Source of the DNA: Larix sibirica
Lineage: Eukaryota > Streptophyta > Pinopsida > Pinales > Pinaceae
DNA: 39,554 nt
Direction of reading: 5' to 3'
NCBI GenBank assembly: GCA_004151065.3
Contig: NWUY0305055189.1
Location: forward strand, 1 to 39,554
How positions within the stretch are numbered: position 1 is the stretch's first letter; every line of letters starts with the position of its first letter. The position numbers and the translations under genes were made by a program. Positions 1 through 11,226 of this stretch are shown one piece after another. The notes under the pieces were generated by a model that was given only the letters and a program-made list of their open reading frames with translations, was not told where the DNA came from and did not search any database.

Positions 1-86
1 AACGATAGAGGCTCTGAATGAGGTGATTTGCGGTAAACTAGTATCTTTTGGAAGTATGAAACTCTTGCTGCCTTTTAGGAACTACT

Positions 87-459
87 CATCGCCGTGGATA
101 GAAGCCTAAGGAAAATCAACCTCATCGCCGGAAGGGAATCTACCACCATAATAGCTAAGCTACCCAACCAAGGAATAATCCATGACCCAACCCTCATTCA
201 TGTTCAGTCATGCTCAGTCTATGAAAAGCTCATCGCCGTGGATAGAAGCCTTTGATAAAATGGTGTCATCGCCGGAAGATATGAAACAAGCATCGCCGTG
301 GAGCTAAGCCTAGGGAAAAGAAGCCTCATCGCCGGCGTAATAACCCTTCTAAAAAATGATCCCATCGCCGGCAGCAGGAAGAGGCACCAAAAGTAATCAT
401 CACCGGCGTATGAACCCTTCGAGAAAATGGTATCATCGCCGGAAGGAAGAGACATGCTA
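87..459. repeat. degenerate 36-bp tandem array (CATCGCCG units)
   Basis: Nine units begin with CATCGCCG or CATCACCG at 87, 123, 231, 267, 291, 327, 363, 398 and 434. Spacings are 36, 108 (three times 36), 36, 24, 36, 36, 35 and 36. Two unit types tend to alternate. One continues as TGGATAGAAGCCT or GGCGTATGAACCCTT; the other continues as GAAGG, GAAGAT or GCAGCAGGAAG. The 123-230 stretch has lost the recognisable starts. An open frame on the minus strand (219-455) is only a product of this periodicity. I do not recognise a published family; it differs from the Bpu elements of Cycas as I remember them. Confidence 0.9.
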
Positions 460-2450
460 TGAAACCTTTCACCTCTTTCCTTTTGTCAACTCTTTATCCA
501 CCTGAATCAGTTAGCCCTAACCTTTCCCCTAAGACTTGGCTGGATAAAGCTTTTATGCTTGAGTCACTGTCTCACTCTGCTCATCGGGACCTCTATTTTT
601 ATGGTGCCTCCTGCGCGCTCTCGAGCCCGCTCCTTAAGGTGGGAGAGTTCCCATATAGAGCCCGGTCCTCAGAGGCAGAAGATATAAGCCTCTAAGCCGC
701 GTGTGTAGTAGTAGCAATTTGACTGAAAGCCCCTCTATTGGACTCCTACCGCGAAGTGGAAAGATTCCCTTCTAATTGTTTCCCGCAGCCATAGATATTA
801 AGTAGCAGTTGTATAGTTTAAGATAGAGATATGCGTCATCAAATTGAATATATCAAGTATCCCGGTCCCTATTAGTAGTGAGCGCAAGGTGGAGGTCCTC
901 AAAGGCACCCCTATTTGGGTAGCGCTTCTCAGGATCGCCCCTTAGTGTCTCAGTACCCTATAAATAGTAGTAGTCTGTGGGTGGGATCAGGTAAAAGGCA
1001 TTCAAGTATCCATCTAAAAGGTAAGTTTATATGTTGCGGTCAAAGTCATATATGTAGTCTTTCTTATAATGTGAAATGTAGCAATACGGTAAGCCATACT
1101 AGTTTTAGTTTTAGTAGTAATCAGTAATGTGTGAGTGGTAGTGCCCTTCCCTGTGAGTGTTTAAGTCAGCCTTTTTGTTACTACCAAATAAACCCCCTTC
1201 TATGTTATAGTTTCTACCATACCAAGTTACTCTGCTTTGAGTTTCCTGATTTATAGTTACAATAGTAAAAGGAATCTATGGATTCCAGGAACGAGGCCTT
1301 TACGCTGTTGGGTAGTGCTACCTCATTGACCGCTCCTCTCCCACTATGTGCTCGAAGTCATCTGCTGGTGCAGGAGCCTGAATATTATTAACTTATAGAG
1401 GGCCCAACCCACAATATTATTACTGGACCAAGCTCTACTTCCCTGCTGTTTACCTAAGAATCATACCAATAAAGGAGATTTCTTGTTATATATGTATTGC
1501 TAACTCCCGCGATAGTTTTGAACTACTTATTGACTTAATTAAATGGCTTTCCTTAAAGAAAGAGCCCTCTAAGAAACACCTCACCTTAATAGCAGGAAAG
1601 TTACTATGGGCATAGCCGTTCAATCAATGGTGACTTTTAGTAAATGGGCAGAGCCGTGAATCTAGAGGTCATAAGAGCCAGGGAATAAATGGTTTAGTGA
1701 ATGCATGGGCCTCTAAGAGCGTATGAATTAATAGAAAGGGTAGCGTTCCAGGAATCCTACTAATAGGCGGTCCATAAATCTTAGGGACGGAGTCGCTCAA
1801 CCAAAGGGAGAGGCCTCCTTTCCATAACAAGTTAATGGGTCTGGTGTGGGATCTAATAAGGAATATATTCAGGACCTTATAAAACTGCAGTCTGAACGCA
1901 ATTTACTTTAAAGACTTGAAATGGCCTCTATTCTCAGTATATTATAAAGGTTAAAGCTATAGAAAAGCCAGGTAACTCACTACCGCTCTCGAACTTAGGA
2001 CCACCCCTAAATAAGTATTCACCGCAAGTATTAGTGGGAAAGGGTAATAAAGTGCGACAAATACAACAAAATAGCCCCTTCCAGATGGAAAATACACGGA
2101 CTGTTACATTAGGGTTCCCGGCTTCCATGGTCTAACGTGTACACCTTTCTTTTAGAGGAAAATATCGTCCTCTTCCATTAGGGTGCCTAAATTACATGGT
2201 TTTACACGTTCACCTACCGGCATGGAGTTCAAGGGCTGGTAGAGAACGATCTGAGAGCAACTTCCGGAAATGGCGTTGTGATTATATGTAGATATCGTTG
2301 TTTATCTGCCTGTAGAGTACTGTAGTATTCCACCAAATGCACTCGATCATAACAAGCTGTGGAGTGAAAGCAGGCAGTAGTGTGGTAGGGTCTCTGCGGA
2401 CATCATATTAAGCTAAGCGCACACTATAAACATATATATTTTCTCGTCTT
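460..2450. other. intergenic, no gene seen
   Basis: About 2 kb of ordinary mixed-composition DNA after the 36-bp array. Open frames on either strand are below 80 codons and I recognise no family in their translations. I see no tRNA T-arm and no convincing repeat array here. Confidence 0.6.
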
Positions 2451-2474
2451 TGGGGGTGAATCCACTTCTTCATG

Positions 2475-2491
2475 GCCAGGACTTCTCCATG
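2475..2491 (+). repeat. 17-nt exact direct repeat, copy 1
   Basis: GCCAGGACTTCTCCATG occurs here and again at 4787-4803, both on the plus strand. Flanks are similar only for a few bases (GGCGAT versus CGACAT after it). A short exact pair of this kind is common in plant mitochondrial intergenic DNA. Confidence 0.8.
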
Positions 2492-4525
2492 GCGATATAA
2501 TAATATGACTCCTGGCAATAAATAAGAGGCTTATGCACCCAGCTAGCTATGTTGTAAAGCTAATATTTGAAATGGCTTTCTTTATTTGTACCACCCTATT
2601 ATTTGCTGGGGAACACCTATCCATCCAATAAATTTCAAATTGTTGCTTGTCTCATGCATAGAGAAGTGTTGTTTTTGGTACACCTCACACTGAAGATTAA
2701 TCTATATCTATATCTATATATTCAGATTTCTTGTGCTTTCTTTAAAGATGGATTTTCACATCGGACTAATACAAGGACATCTCAATCACCATACCACTTC
2801 ATGAGCAAACAATGACAAGAATAACCCAGCCAGAGAGGGCCACGCCAGAAAGCAAGCAAGGGAGAGCAGCAAGCAGAAGCAAGCAGCAAGTAGTCGGCCG
2901 GCTTCCGGTGCACTAAATAAGCTATAAGCACCTCCTGGGAATTGACTCTCGGCTGACTGGCATAGACCTTCTTTTGGGATAGAATAATTTACTTACTTTC
3001 ATTCACCGCACAACATTTACTACTAACTTCACAAAGAAGCCGTTCACTGTCTATCGGGGACCTCCGACCACCTCCTTATTGGTGACCTCCTGCCAATGAG
3101 ACTTTGGAATCCATTCCATGCGCCTACCTGTGTCACCCTATTATGTCACTATGTAAACACTTGGGGCAACACCTGGGAATGAAGGCCTACAGCGAGAAGC
3201 ATTTTCCATTTATTTCAAATGGAATTACACGGACACAACCTTATAACTTTGCTAGAGCTATTGATGATTTCTTAGAGATGGATGGTTGGTTGGTTGTGGG
3301 ATGAATTGTTTCCCTTGTGAAAATGGACAAGTTCAACTATTTCCGAGGTACGAGGGAATACACCGAAGGGTCGTATAGATGCGAACTCATATAGTAATTA
3401 GTAGGTCCGGCCGCTATGGTGAGGTCTGCTAGCGAGTTATCCCAGCTAGGTCTTCTCCTTATTGAAAAAGAGAGGAGACAAACAAGAAGCTTCTTCGCTG
3501 GAGCCCTTAAAAGGTTCTCTTATTTCTTTTTCTTATTCAATAGGCACATTTCAACCACCTATGGAGAGGAGGGATACCCAGTTACAGCAGAGTAAAGCTA
3601 GGAGTTAGCTTCTGAAAAGGAAAGTGACACGTCTTTATGTGAGTCCCAGTTATATACAAGTCTATACACACTAAAGATTGAGAAGCCGCACTAGCAGAAA
3701 GGAAGCGAGCCAAGGCCAAGGGTGCAGCAACATCTCGCTCGACAACCTCAAAGCAAAGGGAAACGACATTAGAAAGATTTGGAGCATTGCACATTGGAGC
3801 AACACCTGGAGATAATGACTCTTTTGGATAACACCTACCCAGCAGGGGAGAGGATGCATTATGGATGACTCTCCCGAGAGAAACAACTGGAAAGGTTCTT
3901 ATGAGAGCTTATGAATGTTTTTTGAACGCTCCTATTCTTAATTAAGATTAACAGCCTTAAGAAAAGCAGCCGTAGAGTGTCAAGCCCATCCCACTTATAT
4001 TACTTCTTATAGAATTCAACTAAGGAAAAGGTAAATGAAACGTATCGACGGAAGCGTAAGAGCGGAAACAAATGTGTATAATCGACCTATTTATTGAACT
4101 ACTGCGTCAGAACTACTTTCATATGGACAGAAGTTCAAAAACGTCTTTATGCGAATCCTAATGATATAAAGTCTCACCTACTAAGAAAGAAAGCGAGCCA
4201 TACCAGGAGGACCCAGACACGACTTTACTTCCTCCTCTCTGGAGCAGGGCATTGGACGACATCCTGCGCTCCATCGCTATACCTCATGAGAGATGAAGGG
4301 TGCTTTCAATACACAACTTTATCGCCCTGCAGGGCTTGCGCAACATCCTCCTCTGCCTTGTAAGGAAACGGCCTAAAAAGCTATGGTTATTCTTTAATAA
4401 TTTATACTTTTTTCCCATATGAGTAGTGTAATGTGTATCATCTGACCCCATAAAAGGCAATCTTTGCCATCAAAACTAGCGAATTAGAAGGTTTTTCAAA
4501 TCTGGTTCAACGCCTGCTCTCATCT
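2492..4525. other. intergenic with short family members and AAGC-rich tract
   Basis: Holds an imperfect AAGC/AGCAAGC simple repeat at about 2849-2890 and minus-strand members of the GGTCATTGCC family near 3067-3099. Three members of the ACGTxTATATGCGAGT family lie at 3372-3390, 3629-3645 and 4131-4168. Open frames such as 3104-3304 and 4094-4363 give no recognisable protein. Confidence 0.6.
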
Positions 4526-4552
4526 TCTATCTAGAGACCTCCTTACAACAAC
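4526..4552 (+). repeat. near-exact direct repeat, copy 1
   Basis: TCTATCTAGAGACC followed by TCCTTACAACAACA is repeated at 5075-5104 with a 3-nt insertion (ACC versus ACCAC context) as the only difference. Spacing between copies is about 550 bp, so this may be a local duplication whose surroundings have diverged. Confidence 0.75.
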
Positions 4553-4786
4553 ATATGCTGACAAACAAGGAAGGCCTTAACATGGTAGAATAGAACTGGA
4601 GCCATGAGAGCGTGTAGTGTTTGAATCAAATATATGCAATTGAAAAACTGATTAACGAGGAGAAGTTGTTTGGTTGTAGGTGCACCTACCTGTGTTATAC
4701 TCCTTTTTTTTCTCAAAAGGCTTAAGCTGCTATCATGGTTGTTCCTTTGTGACATGCCACAAGGAGTAGAAACAACATATAACTTA

Positions 4787-4803
4787 GCCAGGACTTCTCC
4801 ATG
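4787..4803 (+). repeat. 17-nt exact direct repeat, copy 2
   Basis: Mate of 2475-2491. It is followed by the family member at 4909-4942, so this part of the window is dense in small repeats. Confidence 0.8.
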
Positions 4804-4908
4804 CGACATCGTATGTTAAAATGTTTCCATGCAAGCTTGTGTAGTAATAGGTTGTAGCAGGTCTGGTAGGCTTTTGTATAGATTATGGTTATATATTAAG
4901 TACATCAC

Positions 4909-4942
4909 AAGTTCAACGTCTAGATGCCAGTAGCAGCATATG
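4909..4942 (+). repeat. ACGTAGATATGCCAGT family member
   Basis: AAGTTCAACGTCTAGATGCC followed by AGTAGCAGCATATG. The AAGTTCAA..CGT..AGATGCCAGTA arrangement is shared with members at 4131-4168 and 10453-10474, which shows that the conserved part extends beyond the ATGCGAGT core. See the dispersed-family finding for all positions. Confidence 0.7.
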
Positions 4943-5074
4943 TCAATAAAATATCTTACACAATCACCTTTTGGGGCTACACGGACACAACAACCTTTCA
5001 CTTGGAGAGCTTATGAATTCTTTAGGACAAGGTAAACGACTAAATAAAGAAATATATATTGTCGTTGCTTATAT

Positions 5075-5104
5075 TCTATCTAGAGACCACTCCTTACAAC
5101 AACA
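5075..5104 (+). repeat. near-exact direct repeat, copy 2
   Basis: Mate of 4526-4552. Another member of the ATGCGAGT family lies 50 bp further on at 5157-5172. Confidence 0.75.
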
Positions 5105-6402
5105 GGATTCCTTACACAAAAACAACAACTCATATTATTCATTAGGTAGGGCTTCCACGTAGATATGCGAGTCTCTACTTTGACTGACTTGCCTTTTTTA
5201 TGAACTTATGGACATGTATGTCATTCACCTTGCTCCTTACCGGACAACAACCATGCCCTTTCAGAGGAGTCTCTGGAGCGCGTCTATATGCGATTCCTAG
5301 TGATAGGCAATTATCTCCACACTCAATAATGTAGTATTTTTTGTTGGAACCAGCTCCTCTTTTTAGGAGGATGCCATTCCCCATTACAATGGGTTTTGAA
5401 CATAAAAAGTGGTGCTATATCTATATGCATTATGCGGAAGCCACCTTGACTTTTCAACCTCTCACACTCCCCTAACTATAAAGGAGGCCGCGTATGCACT
5501 TGTCAGAAGCGGAAATTACTACAATGCATGGTTATTATAGTGGGAAGGAGCTACTAGTAATAATAGAGACTTAGTGTGTTGTCTATGCCACCCTTTATGG
5601 TGTTCTTACCCCCTAGAATGAGCTTCAGTAGAGTGGTTAAAGCCTAAAGAGTCCATGCCAACGTGCCATTGCCGCAGTGAAAGGGAAAGGTGGGGAGTTT
5701 TGTACTCGCCATAGAAAGGTTCAACTTATTGATGCAATATTGTTATTATCAATGTGATGTAGAGATCTAGGAAAAGGCAGTTTATCCAACGGCAATAGAG
5801 CATGGCTAAGAAAGTAGTTCTTATTTCTTTATTTTGCAATGGAAAAACCCATGCATGGAGAGCTTCTGAAGTCTAAAAGGAAAACAATAGTAAAGGTTAT
5901 GGTTAATTACAGAGATTCCCCATTTTATTGTCCCTCTGGAGCGCGCGCGGTGGTATTCCTCGGACCCTCAAAAGGGCAGTTTGATGAAGAAAAAAGGGCC
6001 AATGAGCAGGGCGGAGCCGCTCTCCTTTAGTAGGAAGGGGAGGTTTTGTAACTGGTTCCAACTAAACTTGCCTGGGCAAAACCAAAGCTCTCTCTTTAGC
6101 AAAGTTCGTAGAGATCGAGTCTCACAACATCCATGTATCAGAGAGAAACATGATAGTAATAGTATTATAAATAAACGTGATAGTGAAAAAAAGGGTGGGT
6201 ATAGTTTATGAACAATAATTTCTATTAGATTTCCCCGTAGGTGTAGGTTTCATCGAACTCAGCAGAATAAGGGTTTGACTAAGGTTTTTACTAAGGAAAA
6301 ATGCCCCCGACCAAAGGTATACTTGCTTGACCGAAGGGAGGGCAAGGGAGGAATGTGCTTCGCTTCCTTTAGAAAAAAGCTTTAGTCTTTGCGGCAAAGG
6401 GA
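5105..6402. other. intergenic, no gene seen
   Basis: ATGCGAGT family members lie at 5157-5172 and 5281-5306. Open frames of 60-76 codons at 5839-6030, 5981-6211 and 6206-6424 overlap each other on both strands and match nothing I recognise. A CG-alternating run (GAGCGCGCGCGG) sits near 5939. Confidence 0.55.
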
Positions 6403-6427
6403 AACGTTTATATGCGAGTATCATATG
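6403..6427 (+). repeat. ACGTAGATATGCCAGT family member
   Basis: AACGTTTATATGCGAGTATC followed by ATATG. It is one of the best matches to the consensus I derived by eye, with the same AGTATCATAT tail seen at 25154-25180. Confidence 0.75.
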
Positions 6428-7005
6428 TAATGTCTTCAGGTGTAAACTATAGGAACTAACCTTCTTTCCTTTTCTATAGCCAATAGGATGGAGATTATTG
6501 AACCTTCCAAGTTAACAACAGACCACGAGAGAAGTCGTTCCATCCAGACCCGAAAGAGACCCCGAACGGGAGTGCTGTTAACATGGGTGGCTATGTGCAG
6601 TTAATGGTTCTTCGTGCATGCAGTTAATGGGTGCCTTCTTGTATGTTTTTGAACCGTTAGTGCATGGACAAAGCTAATAGTATAAAGTGCTAGTTCATAC
6701 GGCTAGTCTATGGTGTCCAAGGCTAGTACTTACTCTACAGCTATTAGACCTTACTCTATGGAACTACTTACACTATGGACTAAGGCAAGTAGTAAGGCAA
6801 ATTGGGGAATGGGAATGCAGGAAACCGGCCAGCAGCACACCTTCGCAGACAACATATTGTGTAACCCTCATCTTGCGGGGCTCATCGTGGAACCCTAAAC
6901 GTGGAACCTCATCATGTCAATAAGAGTTCTATATAGCATATATTGGAGCTATAATGGAAGAACTTATAAACTTATATATATAATGCAGTATCTTATGTTT
7001 AAACA

Positions 7006-7118
7006 AACGTATATATGCCAGTATAATATGTATAAAAAAGTCCACATGCACTAAGAACTACTACCTTTAGTCCCATGCCCTCCATAGAAAAGTGGAACGT
7101 AGATGCCAGTATAATATA
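7006..7118 (+). repeat. two ACGTAGATATGCCAGT family members
   Basis: Copy one at 7006-7030 reads AACGTATATATGCCAGTATA then ATATG. Copy two at about 7089-7118 reads AAAGTGGAACGTAGATGCCA then GTATAATAT. The pair shares ATGCCAGTATAATAT exactly and is 90 bp apart, so this may be a local duplication. Confidence 0.8.
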
Positions 7119-8466
7119 TTGAGAACATAATGCTGTCTTTTATAATAAATGCATAGAGCTTCGCTTCTGCTAATAAGCTAAGTGCCTCTTTCTTTCTTTC
7201 TCTTCTCATAAGGATCCCATAGTGCTAGTAGTAGGCTTAATACCTTATTGGAAGTCCATATGGCTACTTCTTAGGGCTTTCACTCTCTCTCTTTTCAAAA
7301 TAATGGATACTATGGCTGCTAGTACCTTACTTATACCTTACTTACGTTACTGGGACACATTCTAATTCATAGATTGTACTCTTAGTCTGTAGAGTATGCC
7401 GCCCTATGGTCTTAAGAGTCAATACTTTCTTACTTTTGCCTTAGTCTTAAGCTGTAGAGAAAGAACTAATGGCAATAAGCCGAGACTACTTAGTCTTTAG
7501 AGCCCTAAAGCCGAGTGAAAGCCTTTAGAGACACTTGCCTTACGGTATGGACTAGTTGAAATGGACTAGTTGAAGTCCCTGGTCTTAAGGTCTTGCCCTA
7601 AAGTATTAATTAGCCTTAGTCTTTTGATGTATCAATAAGTTACAAGAAAGTTTAGTAAAGACGATGATTGCACAACAACATCTATTCTATTCTCTATTGT
7701 GGAAATAAATATTACTACACCTACTACCTCTATAGGGTATGTTGGCTTGAAAGGGGACTTAAGTAGGTCCCTTCTTCTTAATACCTCGGTAAGTAACCAT
7801 GATAACAAGAGAAACTGCCGAAGAACTACACCTAATTAGAACTAACTGTTTAAGTAGTATAGAAGGAAAAACTGTAGTTTGGGTATGTTCTCGCTCCAAA
7901 TAGTCACCGTGGCATTTGAACTAAATATAATGGATATATATACCCTACCCTATCTCTTCCCATTGTATTAGCAGGAGGTCGCACTTAAGTAAAGCAAGTA
8001 GGCAGGGGCGTAGCGGTGCGCAAGCAATGTTCAAAGTGCCTAAGCAAGCCCGTATAATATATAACTAGGCTAGGTTCAAGTCTGTGAGTCGGTATGTAAA
8101 ATCTGATAAACAGGTGGATAGAGTACGCACGTAAGTAAAAAGATAGGCAGAGGTGCGCGAGCAACAACTACCAATACTCGCCTCAAGAAGGTGTGATTGA
8201 AGCTGCCACCCACCCGTTCCGTTGTCAAATAGCTCTATTGTCCTTCCTTCCCGTCCATCCATCCAACAGCTCTTCCCTCTATACCATTCGTTCAACGCTA
8301 CGAACGAAGTTGGGGGCATAACAAATGAAATTCATAAAGGTCCTAAGTGCTAACTCACTTCCATCTAATTTCATTTCATAAGTTCCGTAAGTAATTCATG
8401 AATAGGGCAGTTCCGATCTGACGATCCCACTCACAACATAGCTAGCTGTCAACCCAGAACTAACTC
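7119..8466. other. intergenic with cTTAGTC/CTTAAG-rich tract
   Basis: From about 7220 to 7620 the short words CTTAGTC, CTTAAG, GGTCTTAAG and GACTAGTTGAA recur, giving a degenerate low-complexity look. AAGCCGAGTGAAAGCC at 7508-7523 is repeated exactly at 16600-16615. AGAAGGAAAAACTGTAGTT at 7861-7879 is repeated exactly at 25387-25405. No gene is recognised. Confidence 0.6.
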
Positions 8467-8496
8467 AAGTAGGGTGGTTCCGATCGATCTAAAAAA
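8467..8496 (+). repeat. 30-bp direct repeat, copy 1
   Basis: AAGTAGGGTGGTTCCGATCG then ATCTAAAAAA. The second copy at 8660-8689 differs at one or two positions (CGGTCG for CGATCG, and the last bases). A more diverged relative, AATAGGGCAGTTCCGATCTG, lies just upstream near 8400. Confidence 0.85.
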
Positions 8497-8659
8497 CGCT
8501 CTGAAACGCTTTCTCAAGGCACGAGGTGGTTTTGTATGGGTTATGCCAGGTATGAGTATTCATCTGGGTGCCTCCCAAACTCGAGTTTTTATTTAGTGAA
8601 ATCGCGGATTTACCGCATTTCCGGCCGGTGATTCCTATAAGGCTGGTAGGCTAACACCG

Positions 8660-8689
8660 AAGTAGGGTGGTTCCGGTCGATCTAAAAAC
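8660..8689 (+). repeat. 30-bp direct repeat, copy 2
   Basis: Mate of 8467-8496, 193 bp downstream. Sequence between the copies shows no gene. Confidence 0.85.
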
Positions 8690-10740
8690 CCTCGTACCTC
8701 AAGCGAACGCCCCACTGACTCAACCACGTAATGCAATTGGTCGAATCAATCTATCTTCGTGTTTATTCAAATCGGTATGAGACCACCAAGTTATATCACT
8801 CACCTGACCCCGCGGCCCTAATGTCGGTCTGTCATTTAACAGGATCTCCTTTATCTCCTCAGGGAGGTGGGTAATAGCAATTTGGGTATAGCTTTTTATT
8901 TCCAATTGGCCTTGATCTTAAAGCGAAAAGATCTAGTTGGTTTGGTGTAACCAGCTGGGCTATATTTGAGGTAAAGCGATATGGCTCAACGACTAGTATC
9001 AACGCCTACTGAATCGATCATTTAAACGGTTTCTTTAGCCTTTGTCCTTCCTTACTTGAGGCAAAATGGATTGAGCGAGTCCAGCAACTATTTAAAGGTT
9101 CAATGGTGCCGTTATCTAGCCCGCCGCTCGCCCAGAGAGCGTCGTTTCAACCTCGCCTTTCACCATCATTCGCCATTTTACCCGCTCACTATTTATTTTG
9201 GGGAATAGCCTTTATATGGATATAGAGATATACAGAGTAAAAACACCATAATTCATAACTTCTTGTAAGCCATGGACCCCTTTTATTCCTCCGGTTATAG
9301 TTTTTCAAATTAACATTTAATATTGTTTCTCGTTTATAAAGATTTAAATTGACTCTTAATTGGACTGATGCTTAGTGGATGCTCTTCTGTATCTGGCCCT
9401 TCTATGTCATAATCTTGGGTGAAGAGGGAGGGCAAGATGGGACACGGAACTGGGGAAACGCAGGGTAAACACCTGTAAATAAAGTCCTACCCGTTCACAG
9501 GACAATAAAATGACAATTGAAGCTTATAATAAATAAATAGTCTCGGTTGTAAAAAGTCCCTTTTATATTGCTATCCTTCAATTTATGGTTTCAACTTCAT
9601 GCTGGAAGGCGAGCTTGCATTTGCATGGCTCGCATGTGAAGAATGCTGGAGTCGTGATCCCCGCATGACCATGCTATCTTCTCTATCCGTCGGCTCGAAC
9701 CATAGAGTAAGCATAAACATTTCTCTTTGGCTTATCCTGGTATCGGCTGATGCATGCAATATTGCATGATTTACTATTAAATAAAAGCGCAGCATGTTGA
9801 TCTTATTGCCACGCAGCGCTTTTATTTATTATAGGGAAATACTAGTGATCAGAATCACTTGAGGAAGACAAAGAATCATTGCTTAAAAATGGTGTGATTC
9901 ATCCATCAATCGCATGCGAAACTGTAAAAAAGCTAGGAGTCATGAAAGCTTATCCTCTATTTCTATCTCCTTTATCTGCGGTTATAAGTAGCTCAGAACT
10001 GAAAGTAGAAGCAGCGGTGTTTACGTTCCTTGACCACAAAAATATGGTTTAATAATGATTGGGAAGGTACTCCTACATCCCATCGGAGGATTCTCTGGGT
10101 GAGAAACAGTAAGAGTATTTCCCTCTGCCCTATTATTATTCTGTTTTAATATAATCTTATCGCTGGTTCGACGTTGTTTCAAACAGTTATTGGCTTAATG
10201 GAATTTCTATTGAACTAAAGAGACCAACCACCCAGAATCGTAACCAACAAGCGGAGTCTCCGAACCCAGCAGCTCTGGCATCAACACCTGGCCTTAGTAG
10301 TAGATATGCAAGTTCAAATGTAAACGTCTAAGAGAAAGCAACTAGTAATAGTAGCATGCATGGTTTCTAGGTGAACACATCTAAATGCCATCTCCTAGTA
10401 GTCCAAGTGGAGTACCCGTATAAGAGCCCAATAAGAGTGGATCGGTCTGAACAAGTTCAACGTAGGTGCGAGTAAGCTCTCACTCAATCTCCTTCGTTCA
10501 GGTAGGTTCCCAAGTGTAGAATAAGAGTTTGTTTTAAGTTACTACATCATCAGACTGGTCTCCTACAGACAGACTGTTGTTAATGGCATGCATGATTTTA
10601 AGCTTTTCACTAACAACAACTCCCCACTGAGCATAAAGTAATAATACATCCTGGCTTTCATGGGGTAAACATTCTTAAATGGCCATATTCATTTATAATA
10701 AAATCCGTATGTGTACTACTATTTGTCCTCATCGTATCGT
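8690..10740. other. intergenic, no gene seen
   Basis: Two kilobases without a recognisable gene. Open frames do not exceed 70 codons. Diverged ATGCGAGT family members lie at 10301-10327 and 10453-10474, the latter with the AAGTTCAACGTAGGTGCGAG form. Confidence 0.6.
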
Positions 10741-10925
10741 GTAACCTCATCATCGCTCCGCGCCTCATCGTGTTACCTCATCCATCGTGTAGCTCTACGT
10801 GTAGCTATGAGTAGCCCCATTGAGTATCCCCTGTGAACCCTGGCCCTGTGAGTAGCTATCTCTATGTGTAGCTTAGGAGTAGCTGCATTTATTAGTCCCC
10901 TGTGAATAGCCCCCTTCCTATGTAA
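10741..10925 (+). repeat. degenerate GTGTAGCT / GAGTAGC / CCTCATC tract
   Basis: GTGTAGCT occurs at 10787, 10799 and 10866. GAGTAGC occurs near 10808, 10850 and 10877. CCTGTGA(A/G) and CCTCATC also recur several times. The units are too scrambled to give one period. A similar CTCATC..CGTGGAACC mix is found at about 6868-6915. Confidence 0.6.
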
Positions 10926-10984
10926 ACCAACTTGTCTGGCCCCCAAAAAGAAATAATTATGAGTGTCTCTCTGCAATGACACCT

Positions 10985-11060
10985 ATGGCAGTGCCTCACT
11001 TGGTCCCGTCCCTTCCTGTCCCGTACCGTGCCGTGTTGGGTGATGTGGCATGTGGTGAGG
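10985..11060 (+). repeat. dispersed repeat, mate at 17224-17300
   Basis: ATGGCAGTGCCTCA, then GGTCCCGT, CCTTC, CCGTG and GTGTTGGGTGATGTGGCATG here parallel ATGGCAGTGCCTCA, GGTCCCGT, CCTTC, CCCCGTG and GTGTTAGTTGAATATGGCCT at 17224-17300. The order of blocks is kept, so the two segments are diverged copies of about 75 bp. Confidence 0.7.
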
Positions 11061-11073
11061 TTGACTGGGGTCT

Positions 11074-11083
11074 GGGGGGGGGG
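11074..11083 (+). repeat. G10 homopolymer
   Basis: Ten G in a row. Two other runs of exactly ten G occur at 11681-11690 and 14090-14099, all on the plus strand. Confidence 0.95.
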
Positions 11084-11159
11084 TATGATCTCCTATTGGC
11101 TGACTGGTGACAAGTTGGCAATTATGAGCTATCGGAGACCCGTGTGTAGTTCATATCTA

Positions 11160-11226
11160 GTGCCGTACCGTGTGCTGTCCCGTCCGTGTGCCGTACGTAC
11201 TGTGCCATATCGTACTGTGCCGGGTT
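11160..11226 (+). repeat. CGTACCGTG-type low-complexity tract
   Basis: GCCGTACCGTGTGCTGTCCC, GTCCGTGTGCCGTACGTACT, GTGCCATATCGTACTGTGCC follow one another. It is a scrambled repeat of CGTAC, CGTGTGC and GTGCC, and resembles the end of the segment at 11015-11035. No coding sense is apparent. Confidence 0.7.

Noticed and set aside
219-455. 78-codon minus ORF with repeated MLL/PAMTPF-like segments
   Set aside because: It is entirely produced by the 36-bp repeat, whose period is a multiple of three and so keeps a frame open. No other support.
87-459. CRISPR-like array because of regular 36-nt spacing
   Set aside because: Only the first 8-9 bases of each unit are conserved and there are no constant repeat plus unique spacer blocks; the context is a plant organelle.
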